Below are positions 54,459 to 64,000 of a stretch of 64,000 bases of DNA, in pieces. The stretch lies in the NCBI RefSeq assembly GCF_037911135.1, contig NZ_JBBLYU010000001.1, positions 248,001 through 312,000 on the forward strand, given 5' to 3'. How positions within the stretch are numbered: position 1 is the first letter of the stretch; every line of letters begins with the position of its first letter. The DNA is from Phaeobacter sp. A36a-5a (lineage in GTDB: Bacteria > Pseudomonadota > Alphaproteobacteria > Rhodobacterales > Rhodobacteraceae). The position numbers and the translations under genes are program-made. The notes under the pieces were generated by a model. It made no database searches, had not been told where the DNA came from, and worked only from the letters and a program-made list of their open reading frames with translations.

Positions 54459-56738
54459 ATGCGCGTCATGCCCAAGGCCCCGAAACTCTCGCTCAAGCTG
54501 AAATTGCCCCTGATTATGGTGGCCTTGACGGCAACGTTTCTGGTGACAGTCTCATTCCTCGTCTATTCGATGGCGGAGAAGAGCATTCGCGATTTCGTTT
54601 ATGCGTCGAAAGCGACCACCGCCCGTTCCGGTGAGCAGGCGTTGAGCTTCATGATGGAGGCCGCGCGCCGCGACTTGTCGATCAACGCGTCGCAGCCAAC
54701 GGTATTCCGGGCCATCAGCAACTTCGACCGCGTCTACACGATGATCGAAGAAGAGCCGGTTGGGTTCCTGCGGCGTCACTACATCGAGGAAAACCCCAAC
54801 GCGGCGAACGAGCGTCATCTGCTGAGCGATCCGGGCGATGGCTCCTATTACAGCCAGTCCCATGCGACCTATCACCCGACTTTCCTGCAGTCGCTGGAGG
54901 TCAACGGCTATGAGGATCTCTATCTTCTGAACGCATCGGGCCAGCTGTTGTATTCGGTAAAGAAACGCGAAGACTTCATTCAGCAATTCGGTTCGGGCGA
55001 GAATGCCGAAAGCGGCCTAGGCAAAGTGTTCAGCGCAGCGCTCAACGCCGAGGAAGGTCAGGTTGTGACCGCTGATTTTGCGACCTACGCGCCGGGCGGC
55101 GGCGGTGCAGGTGCCTTTATGGCGGTGCCGGTATTCAACAAGAAAAAAGAAGTCATCGGCGTGATGGCGGTTCAGATTTCAAGCGCTGCGGTCGTGGCCG
55201 CGCTGACATCCAACATGGACGTCGACGGACATCAGAACATCTTCCTGGTTGGCAGCGACGGCACCGCACGCAGTACTTCGGTGATCGAAGGGGAGTTTGC
55301 CATTGGCGATGCCCTGCCGGAGAACGCCGTAACCAAGGCGGCCGCGGCGGGCGATAGCGGTCTGTTTGAGAGCGCCACATCCATCTCTGGTAAACCCATC
55401 ATTGCCATGGTGCGGCCATTGGACATTGCGGGCTTTGACTGGTCTTTGGTGCTACAGACCGAAGAACAGGCAGCTTTTGCAAAGGTTCGCGACATCCGGC
55501 TTGTGGCGATGCTGATGATCGGGGTTTCGGTCCTGATTGCTATCGTGGTGTCTTTCGTCGCGGCACGCCATGTCACCCGCCCGATTCTGGCGCTGCGCGA
55601 GGCTACGAATGCGCTGGCTGCCGAAGATTACGCAAGTGAAATCAGCGGTCGTGGCCGTGGTGATGAGCTGGGCGATCTGGCCCGGAGTCTGGATATGTTC
55701 CGCTACAAGCTGCTGATCGCGGATGAGGCCGCCGAGCGCGAAGAAGAAGCCGCAAAACAGACCGCTGCGGTTGTCGAGGAGATGAGCGGCGCCCTGGCCG
55801 AGTTGCAGCGCGGCAACCTGGCCTGCGACATCCAACAACCTTTTGCGGAGCACTACGAAACGCTGCGCGAGAATTTCAATCGCAGCCTGGTCAACCTGCG
55901 CGATTCACTGTCTGAGGTGGTGGATGCGGCTCATAACGTCGACAAGTTTTCCGAAGAGCAGCGTGCCTCCGCCGAGGAAATGGCGCATCGGACCGAAGCG
56001 CAGGCCGGCACTTTGGAGGAAACCGCAGCAGCGCTGCAGGACCTGACCAATAGCATTCGAGAGACCGCCGACCGGGCCGGGCAGGTCGATGAGACCATGC
56101 GCGGTACACGCGACGAGGCCGAACACAGCAACCATATCGTGACGTCTGCGGTCCAGGCGATGGACCAGATTCAGGATGCCTCCGAGCAGATTTCGCAGAT
56201 TATCAACATGATTGACGATATCGCCTTCCAGACCAATCTTCTGGCACTGAACGCAGGCGTCGAGGCGGCACGGGCCGGTGAGGCCGGTGCTGGTTTTGCA
56301 GTTGTCGCCTCTGAGGTGCGTGCCCTCGCGATGCGGGCCTCCAAAGCTGCTGGGCAGATCAAGGGGCTGACGTCGGCAAGCGAGGAACATGTCGCAAACG
56401 GGGTGGCCATGGTCGGGCGTGCGGGGGATGCGCTCAGCGGGATCATCGAAAAGGTCACGAATGTATCCGACCTCATCACTGAAATCGCAGATGGCGTGCA
56501 GAAACAATCCAAAGGGTTGGAGAACATCAACGGCGCTATGGGGCGTCTAGATGGCACCACTCAGCAAAACGCCGCAATGTCCGAGGAAGCCTCTGCCGCC
56601 AGCCAGCTGCTGCAACATGAAGCACAGGCGCTGACCGGCGTGGTTTCGCGGTTCCAGCTCGGCAATGGCGCAGCCAGCGCAGGCTCAGGTGACTGGGCGG
56701 CGGATGGGGCTGCTGGCGCTCACTCAGCCTACGGCTGA
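54459..56738 (+). CDS. Methyl-accepting chemotaxis protein
   Basis: A 759-residue transmembrane chemoreceptor. TM1 (about 17-40, [20 protein letters not shown]) and TM2 (about 345-370, [20 protein letters not shown]) flank a large periplasmic double-Cache-like domain ([40 protein letters not shown]). A HAMP domain follows ([34 protein letters not shown]), then the signalling domain with the hairpin tip [23 protein letters not shown] 54459 follows GAGGAG. No CheW/CheA-tether pentapeptide for CheR is seen at the end. It is 166 nt downstream of the hydroxyproline operon on the same strand. Confidence 0.93.
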   Translation: MRVMPKAPKLSLKLKLPLIMVALTATFLVTVSFLVYSMAEKSIRDFVYASKATTARSGEQALSFMMEAARRDLSINASQPTVFRAISNFDRVYTMIEEEPVGFLRRHYIEENPNAANERHLLSDPGDGSYYSQSHATYHPTFLQSLEVNGYEDLYLLNASGQLLYSVKKREDFIQQFGSGENAESGLGKVFSAALNAEEGQVVTADFATYAPGGGGAGAFMAVPVFNKKKEVIGVMAVQISSAAVVAALTSNMDVDGHQNIFLVGSDGTARSTSVIEGEFAIGDALPENAVTKAAAAGDSGLFESATSISGKPIIAMVRPLDIAGFDWSLVLQTEEQAAFAKVRDIRLVAMLMIGVSVLIAIVVSFVAARHVTRPILALREATNALAAEDYASEISGRGRGDELGDLARSLDMFRYKLLIADEAAEREEEAAKQTAAVVEEMSGALAELQRGNLACDIQQPFAEHYETLRENFNRSLVNLRDSLSEVVDAAHNVDKFSEEQRASAEEMAHRTEAQAGTLEETAAALQDLTNSIRETADRAGQVDETMRGTRDEAEHSNHIVTSAVQAMDQIQDASEQISQIINMIDDIAFQTNLLALNAGVEAARAGEAGAGFAVVASEVRALAMRASKAAGQIKGLTSASEEHVANGVAMVGRAGDALSGIIEKVTNVSDLITEIADGVQKQSKGLENINGAMGRLDGTTQQNAAMSEEASAASQLLQHEAQALTGVVSRFQLGNGAASAGSGDWAADGAAGAHSAYG

Positions 56739-56762
56739 CCGCATCAAGACATGAGACAGAAG

Positions 56763-56796
56763 CGCCCGGTCTGATTTTCAGATCGGGCGATTTTTT
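56763..56796 (+). terminator. Terminator of the chemoreceptor gene
   Basis: CGCCCGGTCTGA pairs with TCAGATCGGGCG (one G-T pair) around TTT, followed by ATTTTTT. Confidence 0.93.
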
Positions 56797-56931
56797 GTGA
56801 TCGGGTGTTTGTTTTTCCGGGATCGACACCGCAGCTGCGCAAACTCACCGGTACGCCCTAGAGGATGTCTCGATCAGCAGAAATGGATGCAGTTCTGACA
56901 GCCGTCGCAGGTCGTGAACCACCGAAAGGGG

Positions 56932-58086
56932 TTATTTGGTGAGCGTCATGAACCCACCCTGCAAGGCAGTGACAGCCGTCTGATTGGTATCGGTCACAGC
57001 GTTGCGGTGGGCCATCCGCTCGAGATTGACGATGGTCGACAACATGATCCGGTCATGGCTCCAGTCGCCGGGCCGCTGCATCAGGAGCGCGGTGGCAATC
57101 ACCCCGGTCGCCAGCATCGTCGAAACCAGCATCCAGCCGAACATATGGGGATCTTGGGGCTGCTGCGCTGCGGTGACCACATCAATGCGCCGGGCCAGCG
57201 TGGCCCCACGGCGCAGTTCGCGCCGATCTACCAATGCGACCGAGGGGCTGCGCTGCACGAAGCGGATCGGATCCCGCGCCGCCAGGGTGCAGGCCCGGAT
57301 CAGACATTCGCAGTAGGCGCGGATATCCCGCTGCCCGCGCGTCATCAGCGCCTGGTCACAGGCAAATTCCCGCAGCATCTGCACTTCACGACGCCAGAGG
57401 TGATAGGCGGGGTTCCAGAACAGGAAGGGGCGCAGTGCCTCCAGCAGGAATTCGCATTCCACATCCCACTGGCGGAAATGCTGCAATTCATGGGCAACGC
57501 TCAACCGCAGATCCGATGGGTTTGTGACCAGCGCGGAGGGCAGCACAACATAGCGGGTAAACAGGCCGCGCGTGGAGAAGGCGACTGTGCTCCGGTCGCT
57601 GATGCGGATTTCGATACGGCCAAGACGCTTCCAGATATAGGCCTGTCGCAATCCCGCTCGCAGCCGCAGCACGGCCAAGCCCAGCTGCGCGAGGGAAAGG
57701 AGGGCACCGACAATGAGCGCGGCAATGGCAAGCTGCGCCCAGAGGCTGGTCTGCGCCATCAACGCCCTCACCAGATCTTCGCGCAGGCCAAGGATGCTCT
57801 CAAACCGTGTGGCGCTCATGTTGACATTGCCCTGCAGATACTGCGCCACCAGCATGTCCGACAGGGTGGGCGGCTGGGAGACGACATAGGTGGTCAGAGC
57901 AACCACCAGTATCGGTGACACCGTCAGCAAAAGCGTCATGCCGTTCAGCAGCCTGAGCTGTGGGCGAAACGCCGGGCCCAGCCGACTGCGTGCCAGGATC
58001 GCCCGCAGAGCCAGCCAAAGAACGGTGCCGGCAAGGAGCAGTAAATTCAGGTCAATATAGGCGTTCAGAAAACTCTCAGCGTTCAT
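56932..58086 (-). CDS. M56-family (BlaR1/MecR1-like) membrane metallopeptidase
   Basis: A 384-residue protein with N-terminal membrane segments (LLLLAGTVLWLALRAI, MTLLLTVSPILVVALTTYVV, LAIAALIVGALLSLAQLGLA) and the cytoplasmic zinc peptidase motif LSVAHELQHFRQWDVE (HExxH-type), then LREFACDQALM and a late membrane span (LVSTMLATGVIATALLM). The penicillin-binding sensor domain of BlaR1 is absent, so it senses something else. ATG 58086 overlaps the BlaI-like stop by 11 bases. In this family the peptidase inactivates its cognate BlaI-type repressor. Confidence 0.9.
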   Translation of the reverse strand: MNAESFLNAYIDLNLLLLAGTVLWLALRAILARSRLGPAFRPQLRLLNGMTLLLTVSPILVVALTTYVVSQPPTLSDMLVAQYLQGNVNMSATRFESILGLREDLVRALMAQTSLWAQLAIAALIVGALLSLAQLGLAVLRLRAGLRQAYIWKRLGRIEIRISDRSTVAFSTRGLFTRYVVLPSALVTNPSDLRLSVAHELQHFRQWDVECEFLLEALRPFLFWNPAYHLWRREVQMLREFACDQALMTRGQRDIRAYCECLIRACTLAARDPIRFVQRSPSVALVDRRELRRGATLARRIDVVTAAQQPQDPHMFGWMLVSTMLATGVIATALLMQRPGDWSHDRIMLSTIVNLERMAHRNAVTDTNQTAVTALQGGFMTLTK

Positions 58087-58504
58087 CGTCCCCCAACCTT
58101 TCATTCAGCAAGGCCCGTATCTCCACGAGCATCTCGTCGGTGACATCCTCGTCATCCACCAGGCGGGCGACGAGGGCCGCCGGGGCGCCGTTGAAGAGCT
58201 TGCTCGAAAGGTTCTTGAGAGTGGTTTTCTGATAATCCGCCTTGGGCACCGCAGGGCGGTAGACCAAGGATCTGTCAGCTCGTTCGCTGCTCAGAAACCC
58301 TTTTTGTTCCATAATCTTCAGCACAGTCGCGACCGATGTGTAGGCCCGTTCCTGGCTTTTGTTCAGTTCGGCCAGGATATCGCGCACCGTGCCGCCGCCG
58401 GTTTCCCAGACAACAGTCATGAATTCGAGTTCAACCTCTGTCAAAAGCGGGTTGTCCTGTTTCTTTCGCATCATGTCTGTCCGGTTGTCCTGGGCTTTGA
58501 TCAT
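58076..58504 (-). CDS. BlaI/MecI/CopY-family repressor
   Basis: A winged-helix repressor of up to 142 residues. LTEVELEFMTVVWETGGGTVRDILAE-type N-terminus (shown here as LTEVELEFMTVVWETGG), AYTSVATVLKIMEQKGFLSS is the recognition helix and wing, followed by a dimerisation helix region. ATG 58504, 58474 and 58471 are all in frame; the shorter forms (MRKKQDNPLLTEVE) may be the true start. It is paired with the M56 peptidase gene in an operon, as in BlaI-BlaR1. Confidence 0.88.
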   Translation of the reverse strand: MIKAQDNRTDMMRKKQDNPLLTEVELEFMTVVWETGGGTVRDILAELNKSQERAYTSVATVLKIMEQKGFLSSERADRSLVYRPAVPKADYQKTTLKNLSSKLFNGAPAALVARLVDDEDVTDEMLVEIRALLNERLGDDER

Positions 58505-58590
58505 GCTAGGGGATTGGGGGGAGGTTTGAAAACTACTTTTTTAAGAGAGTGGTCCCGAGACCGCGAAAAACACGGTGATGGTCTTGCGAC

Positions 58591-58614
58591 AAAGGGCCCG
58601 CCAAGGGGCCCTTT
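58591..58614 (-). terminator. Probable terminator of the glycerol transporter operon
   Basis: AAAGGGCCC (58591-58599) and GGGCCCTTT (58606-58614) form a perfect 9-bp stem just past the last gene; the T tail is short. Confidence 0.65.
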
Positions 58615-58629
58615 GCCAATGAACTGCGG

Positions 58630-58908
58630 TCAGACCTTCCAGAAGGTGAAGACAAACCAGCCGATCGAGAGCCCCAGCGGCCACCACAGCGGCATCCCCA
58701 CCAGACCCAGCCAGGCCAGGAAGATGTAGGAGGTGCCCAGCAGGCTGATGAACAGCCGGTCGCCACGGGTTGTCACCAGCCCCAGCGCGCCTTTGCGGGT
58801 GTCGCCTCCGGGTTGACGGATTTCCAGAACGATCATCAGGCCGATGGCCGAAAAGATCCCGATGAACACAAGGGCGGTGGGCCAGGTCCAGGCCATCCAA
58901 CTCAGCAT
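58630..58908 (-). CDS. glpU: DUF2160 small membrane protein (GlpU-like)
   Basis: A 92-residue protein with about three hydrophobic segments (ALVFIGIFSAIGLMIVLEI, RLFISLLGTSYIFLAWLGLV, LGLSIGWFVFTFW). DUF2160 proteins are restricted to glycerol ABC transporter operons of the GlpSTPQUV type described in Rhizobium leguminosarum, where GlpU has no assigned role. Its ATG overlaps the glpQ-like stop (TAATG at 58906-58910). The name follows synteny. Confidence 0.85.
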   Translation of the reverse strand: MLSWMAWTWPTALVFIGIFSAIGLMIVLEIRQPGGDTRKGALGLVTTRGDRLFISLLGTSYIFLAWLGLVGMPLWWPLGLSIGWFVFTFWKV

Positions 58909-59705
58909 TATACCCTCCCCATCGCAAAGCCTTTTGCGATGTAGTTGCGGACGAAATAGATCACGATCGCGCCCGGAATGATTGTCAATGTGCCCGCAGC
59001 CGCCAGCAGGCCCAGCTCATACCCGGCACTTGAGGCGGTTTTGGTCATGGTGGCCGCGATGGGTTTTGCGGCAACGGCGGTCAATGTCTTGGCCAGCAGC
59101 AGTTCCACCCAAGAGAACATGAAGCAGAAGAAAGCCGCCACGCCGACGCCTGCCTTGATCGACGGGATGAAGATCGTGGCAAAGAAGCGCGGGAAGGAAT
59201 AGCCGTCCACATAGGCGGTTTCATCCAGCTCTTTGGGGATGCCGCCCATGAACCCTTCAAGGATCCAGACCGCCAGTGGAATGTTGAACAGGCAGTGCGC
59301 CAGAGCCACCGCGAGATGGGTGTCGAACAGGCCGACAGCGGAATAAAGCTGGAAGAACGGCAGCGCAAACACCGCGGCCGGCGCCATCCGGTTGGTCAGC
59401 AGCCAGAAAAACAGCTGCTTGTCGCCAAGAAAGCGGTAGCGCGAGAACGCATAGGCCGCAGGCAGGGCAACAGCGACGGAGATCACCGTATTGATCGACA
59501 CATAGATGATCGAGTTGATGTAGCCCCAATACCAGCTCGGATCGGTAAAGATCGTTGCATAGTTCTCAAGCGTAAAGGTTTGCGGGAACAGCGAGAACCC
59601 GGACAGGATTTCATTCGTCGTCTTGAAGCTCATCGCCACCAGCCAGTAGATCGGCAGCATGAGGAACAGGATATAGACGATGGGGACGATGGTACGTTTT
59701 TGCAT
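58908..59705 (-). CDS. glpQ: Glycerol ABC transporter permease GlpQ
   Basis: Inner-membrane permease of the carbohydrate uptake MalG class, 265 residues, about six spans. IVYILFLMLPIYWLVAMSFK is the first; DETAYVDGYSFPRFFATIFIP is the EAA loop that contacts the ATPase; IPGAIVIYFVRNYIAKGFAMG ends the protein. It follows glpP by 12 nt. Substrate assignment to glycerol comes from the operon pattern. Confidence 0.9.
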   Translation of the reverse strand: MQKRTIVPIVYILFLMLPIYWLVAMSFKTTNEILSGFSLFPQTFTLENYATIFTDPSWYWGYINSIIYVSINTVISVAVALPAAYAFSRYRFLGDKQLFFWLLTNRMAPAAVFALPFFQLYSAVGLFDTHLAVALAHCLFNIPLAVWILEGFMGGIPKELDETAYVDGYSFPRFFATIFIPSIKAGVGVAAFFCFMFSWVELLLAKTLTAVAAKPIAATMTKTASSAGYELGLLAAAGTLTIIPGAIVIYFVRNYIAKGFAMGRV

Positions 59706-59717
59706 CGTATCAGATCC

Positions 59718-60580
59718 TCAATTCTGGTCGTCTTTGGTCATCAGCGTGTAAAACAGCCAGCTGACCAGAAGTGTGATTGCGAAATAGATGAGCGACATGG
59801 CGGCAGCCGGGCCTAGGTCGAACTGACCAAGGGCGATCTTCACTAGGTCGATCGACAACAGCGTGGTGGAATTGCCGGGTCCGCCGCCGGTCAGAACAAA
59901 CGGCTCGGTGTAGATGTTGAAGCTGTCCATGAACCGCAACAGGATCGCGATGGTCAGCACCGTCTTCATCTTCGGCAGCTGGATGAACCGGAACACGGCC
60001 CAGTTGGAGGCGCCGTCGATCTTGGCCGCCTGATAATAGGCGTCGGGGATCGACACGAGACCGGCATAGCTCAGCAGTACCACCAGCGAGGTCCAGTGCC
60101 AGACATCCATGGTCACGATGGTCACCCAGGCCGCAATCGGGTCCTGTGTCATATCATAGTTGATGCCCAGCACGTGGTTCAGGAAATACCCCAGGAGGCC
60201 GATATCCGGCAGGGTGAAGATGTTCCACATCGCGCCGACCACATTCCACGGGATCAGCATCGGCAGCGCCATGGTCACCAGACAGACCGGCACCCAGAAC
60301 CCTTTGCGCGGCATCGACAGCGCAATTGCGATGCCCAGCGGCACCTCGATGATCAGGATCAGGAAGGTGAACAGGAACTGGCGTCCCAGCGCGGCATGGA
60401 ACCGGTCAGAGCGCAGGATCTGCTGGAACCAGTCGAGCCCCTGCCAGAAGAACACGTTGTCGCCGAATGTCTCCTGAACGGAGTAGTTGACGACGGTCAT
60501 CATCGGGATCAGCGCGTTGAAGGCAACGAGCAGAAGGACAGGCAGGACAAAGAACCACGCCTTTTGGTTTTCGGTTTTCA

Positions 60581-60581
<1 letters not shown>
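59718..60581 (-). CDS. glpP: Glycerol ABC transporter permease GlpP
   Basis: Inner-membrane permease of the MalF class, 287 residues. LPVLLLVAFNALIPMMTVVN is the first span; EAA region is near PDAYYQAAKIDGASNWAVFR, followed by LTGGGPGNSTTLLSIDLVKI, a MalF-type loop. It pairs with GlpQ to form the pore. ATG 60581 overlaps the glpT-like stop by one base (TAATG). Confidence 0.92.
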
Positions 60582-61684
<1,103 letters not shown>

Positions 61685-61691
61685 TTGCGCC

Positions 61692-62768
61692 TCACGCCAC
61701 GCGGGAGCCATCAGGGGCAAAGACATATGCCGCCGAGGGATCCATATAAAAATCATGCAGTTCGCCGACCTCATAGGGGTGAACCCCCGCAGCAAGGGAG
61801 ACCCAGCTGCCGTGATCTGCATCCAAGCCCATGTCGAAATGGGCACTGCTTTCAGAGCCGGACAGCTCCGTCACCTGCACCCGGCCCGACAGCTGCACCG
61901 TGGTCGCAGGGCTGGCGATCGGCAGAACGTGGTAGGGGCGGATCGCGATGGTGTAGGGGCCATCTGCCAGATCTGCCGCCGCGCCGGTCAGCGACCAGCT
62001 GACGTCATTGCCCAGGCGCGCTGTGCTGCCCTGCTTCACGATTGGGGCGGTGTTGATCGGCGGATCGGAGAATACGCGCGCCGCTGCGACATTATCGGGG
62101 TTGCGATAGATATCGGCAGTGGTACCGAACTGGGTGACGCGGCCATCCTGCATCAGCGCGGTCTTCCCACCCAGCAGCAGCGCCTCTTCCGGTTCGGAGG
62201 TTGCATAGACCACAACGGCGCCACGACCAGCAAACAGCTCGGGCAGCTGATCGCGCAGCTCTTCGCGCAGCTTGTAGTCGAGGTTCGCCAGCGGCTCATC
62301 CAGGAACACCGCACGGCTTTCCTTGGCAATTGCGCGGGCCAGCGCGGTTCGCTGCTGCTGACCACCGGACAGCTCATGCGGGCGACGGTGCAGCATCGGG
62401 CGCAGCTGCAGGATGTCTGCGGCTTCTTCGACGCGGCCTTCGATCTCGGACTTCGCCATACCAGCCACCTTCAGCGGCGAGGCGATGTTCTCGTAGACGG
62501 TCATATGGGGGTAGTTGATGAAAAACTGGTGCACCAGGCTGATATTGCGCTTCTGAGTGCTGAGCGAGGTCACATCCTGACCATCCATCAGCACCTGTCC
62601 GCTGGCAATCGGGTCAAGACCCGCCATCATCTTGATAAGAGAGGTCTTGCCTGACCCGGTGGCGCCCAGAAGGACGTTGAAGTGACCTGGCTCCAGCACA
62701 AGGGAGGTTTCCTTGATATGCAGCTGGGCGCCGACGCGTTTGGTCACGTTTCTGAGTTCGAGTGCCAT
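61692..62768 (-). CDS. glpS: Glycerol ABC transporter ATPase GlpS, lacking the H-loop histidine
   Basis: ABC ATPase of 358 residues with a C-terminal TOBE-type domain. Walker A GATGSGKT (35-42), Q-loop LVHQFFINYP, an intact signature LSGGQQQRT (133-141), Walker B AVFLDEPLANLD with Glu158. The H-loop reads VVYATSEPEEA: Ser191 replaces the switch histidine and the usual Asp is Glu. Such a subunit cannot complete ATP hydrolysis at its own site in the usual way. ATG 62768 with GGAAAG upstream. Name from operon order. Confidence 0.92.
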   Translation of the reverse strand: MALELRNVTKRVGAQLHIKETSLVLEPGHFNVLLGATGSGKTSLIKMMAGLDPIASGQVLMDGQDVTSLSTQKRNISLVHQFFINYPHMTVYENIASPLKVAGMAKSEIEGRVEEAADILQLRPMLHRRPHELSGGQQQRTALARAIAKESRAVFLDEPLANLDYKLREELRDQLPELFAGRGAVVVYATSEPEEALLLGGKTALMQDGRVTQFGTTADIYRNPDNVAAARVFSDPPINTAPIVKQGSTARLGNDVSWSLTGAAADLADGPYTIAIRPYHVLPIASPATTVQLSGRVQVTELSGSESSAHFDMGLDADHGSWVSLAAGVHPYEVGELHDFYMDPSAAYVFAPDGSRVA

Positions 62769-62826
62769 CTTGCTTTGACTTTCCGGCGGACGGCCTGTTG
62801 CGCGCGGCATGCGCGATCTAATTTTG

Positions 62827-62867
62827 GGAAAAAATTGCCCCGGAGAGGGCCAGCCACGCTCCGGGGC
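62827..62867 (-). terminator. Intra-operon attenuator/terminator between glpV and glpS
   Basis: GCCCCGGAG (62837-62845) and CTCCGGGGC (62859-62867) form a perfect 9-bp stem; on the minus strand it is followed by AATTTTTTCCC. Its place after the binding-protein gene would allow more GlpV than transporter. Confidence 0.8.
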
Positions 62868-62873
62868 GAAAGC

Positions 62874-62906
62874 GGGGAGCGCAGCGGATAGGTCCGCGCG
62901 CTCCCC
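62874..62906 (-). other. Second stable hairpin after glpV
   Basis: GGGGAGCGC (62874-62882) and GCGCTCCCC (62898-62906) pair perfectly. On the minus strand it comes directly after the glpV stop and before the attenuator, where it may protect the glpV mRNA 3' end. Confidence 0.65.
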
Positions 62907-62920
62907 ACGGGGAGGAGGGG

Positions 62921-64000
62921 TTACTCAGATGCCCAGCGGGCAACCAGCTCGTCATAGTTGACGGTCTGGCCCTGCGGCTTCTCATTCTCCAGTTTCGGCT
63001 TGGCGCCGCCATTGGCATACCACCACTCGGCGTCTTTCTCTTCGTTCAGACGCGGGCCGCAGCCGCCATAGACATTCGCCTGCTCGTCTGCACGCTGCAT
63101 ACGGGCCATGGTGATGTCCATTTCCTCGGCCAGACGGTCCATGGCTTCCTGCGGGGTGAAGGCGCCGGAGTTCACGTCACCGATCTGCTGCCACCAGATC
63201 TGGGCCAGCTTCGGATAGTCAGGCACGTTCACGCCGGTCGGGGACCATGCAACGCGGTCGGGCGAACGGTAGAATTCGACCAGACCACCCAGCTTGGGCG
63301 CACGCTCGGTGAAGCTCTCGTGGTTCACGGAAGAGTCACGGATGAAGGTCAGACCAACGTGGGATTTTTTCACGTCAACGGTCTTGGACACAACAAACTG
63401 AGCATAGAGCCAGGCCGCCTTGGCGCGATCAACCGGGGTGGATTTCAGGAAGGTCCAGGAACCCACGTCCTGATAGCCAACCTTCTGGCCTTCTTCCCAG
63501 TAGGGACCATGCGGGCTGGGCGCCATCCGCCACAGCGGGTTGCCCTCGTCGTCAACAGTGTTGTTGCCTTCGGACTTCGGCTTCACCATATCGGCGGTGA
63601 AGGCGGTGTACCAGAAGATCTGCTGGGCTACGTTGCCCTGTGCCAGAGCGGGCAGCGACTGGTAGAAGTCATAGGATGCAGCACCCGGAGGGGCGTATTT
63701 GCGCAGCCATTCGTCCCACTTGCGGATCGCATAGACCGCAGCCGGACCATTGGCAGCACCACCGCGGGTCACGCTTGCACCGGCAGGGTTGCAGGAATCC
63801 GCTTCCATGCGGATGCCCCATTCGTCGATCGGCACACCGTTCGGCTCACCTTTCGAACCGGCACCGGCCATCGACAGCCAGGCGTCGGTCATCCGCCAGC
63901 CAAGGTCAGGCGCGCGCTTGCCGTAGTCCATGTGACCAAAGATTGTGGTCCCGTCGATTTCCTTGACGTCTTCGCTGAAGAATTCGGCGATGTCTTCATA
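62921..64000 (-). CDS. glpV: Glycerol ABC transporter substrate-binding protein GlpV (5' part outside the window)
   Basis: C-terminal 359 residues of a periplasmic solute-binding protein (family 1-type), open to the right edge (frame continues as YEDIAEFFSEDVKEIDG at 63950-64000). The signal peptide lies outside. Features include FGHMDYGKRAPDLGWRMTDA, NVAQQIFWYTAFTADMV and VYGGCGPRLNEEKDAEWWY. It precedes the ATPase, permease and DUF2160 genes on the same strand. The ligand glycerol is inferred from the operon type. Confidence 0.92.
   Translation of the reverse strand, partial: YEDIAEFFSEDVKEIDGTTIFGHMDYGKRAPDLGWRMTDAWLSMAGAGSKGEPNGVPIDEWGIRMEADSCNPAGASVTRGGAANGPAAVYAIRKWDEWLRKYAPPGAASYDFYQSLPALAQGNVAQQIFWYTAFTADMVKPKSEGNNTVDDEGNPLWRMAPSPHGPYWEEGQKVGYQDVGSWTFLKSTPVDRAKAAWLYAQFVVSKTVDVKKSHVGLTFIRDSSVNHESFTERAPKLGGLVEFYRSPDRVAWSPTGVNVPDYPKLAQIWWQQIGDVNSGAFTPQEAMDRLAEEMDITMARMQRADEQANVYGGCGPRLNEEKDAEWWYANGGAKPKLENEKPQGQTVNYDELVARWASE

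Noticed and set aside
56932-58504. A beta-lactam resistance locus
   Set aside because: The BlaI/M56 pair is present but there is no penicillin-sensing domain and no beta-lactamase or PBP2a-type gene beside it. The class C-like hydrolase at 18077-19240 is far away and membrane-anchored, with no evidence of lactamase activity.

Overview
The window is a chromosomal segment of an alphaproteobacterium of the order Rhodobacterales, most likely of the Roseobacter group (Phaeobacter/Ruegeria-like). The grounds are high GC content, the protein sequences, the order miaB-phoH-ybeY-corC-lnt-metK-trmB, and a SAM/SAH-type riboswitch directly before metK, a class known essentially from Rhodobacterales. The species cannot be fixed from the sequence alone.

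Bases 1-25,200 are mostly core genome. A truncated gene on the minus strand is followed on the plus strand by miaB (tRNA modification), an OmpA-like protein and a small lipoprotein that share a module, then phoH, ybeY, corC-like and lnt (RNA/ribosome maturation and lipoprotein acylation). Next come metK under its riboswitch, a periplasmic ClpP-like protein, trmB, aroA-cmk, rpsA, ihfB-lapA and trpF-trpB. A minus-strand block then holds a DUF2237 protein, a serine hydrolase, rplY and pth, an lldD-like flavin dehydrogenase, trpA (split from trpFB) and a PagL-like lipid A deacylase. Plus-strand ychF, a nucleoside hydrolase and tRNA-Ser(GCU) close the core part.

Bases 26,500-49,000 are accessory. 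They hold (i) a six-gene minus-strand unit headed by a YciI/DGPF protein and an ECF42-type sigma factor with a long C-terminal extension; (ii) a seven-gene operon combining a CocE/NonD hydrolase, a complete Dpp/Opp-type ABC importer and a YtcJ-like amidohydrolase, divergent from an XRE-type regulator; (iii) a 1307-residue RTX-repeat protein ending in a Hint autoprocessing domain; (iv) a small sugar/glycan island with an SDR, a PLP sugar aminotransferase, a cupin ketoisomerase and a GT2 glycosyltransferase.

Bases 48,800-56,800 encode a trans-4-hydroxy-L-proline catabolic operon: GntR regulator, deaminase, epimerase, semialdehyde dehydrogenase and FAD oxidoreductase, with a perfect palindromic operator candidate in the divergent promoter and a chemoreceptor downstream. 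Bases 56,900-58,500 hold a BlaI/M56 (BlaR1-like) pair with no beta-lactamase beside it. Bases 58,600-64,000 hold a GlpVSTPQU-type glycerol ABC transporter operon, cut at its 5' end by the window edge. Its two ATPases carry complementary degenerate motifs.

The observations I rate highest are the asymmetric ATPase pair of the glycerol importer, the ECF42 unit with a plausible autoregulatory promoter, the hydrolase-importer-amidohydrolase operon of unknown substrate, the Hint-RTX protein with an in-frame duplication, and the palindromes upstream of lldD and in the hydroxyproline promoter. I found no CRISPR array, rRNA, complete insertion sequence or prophage.
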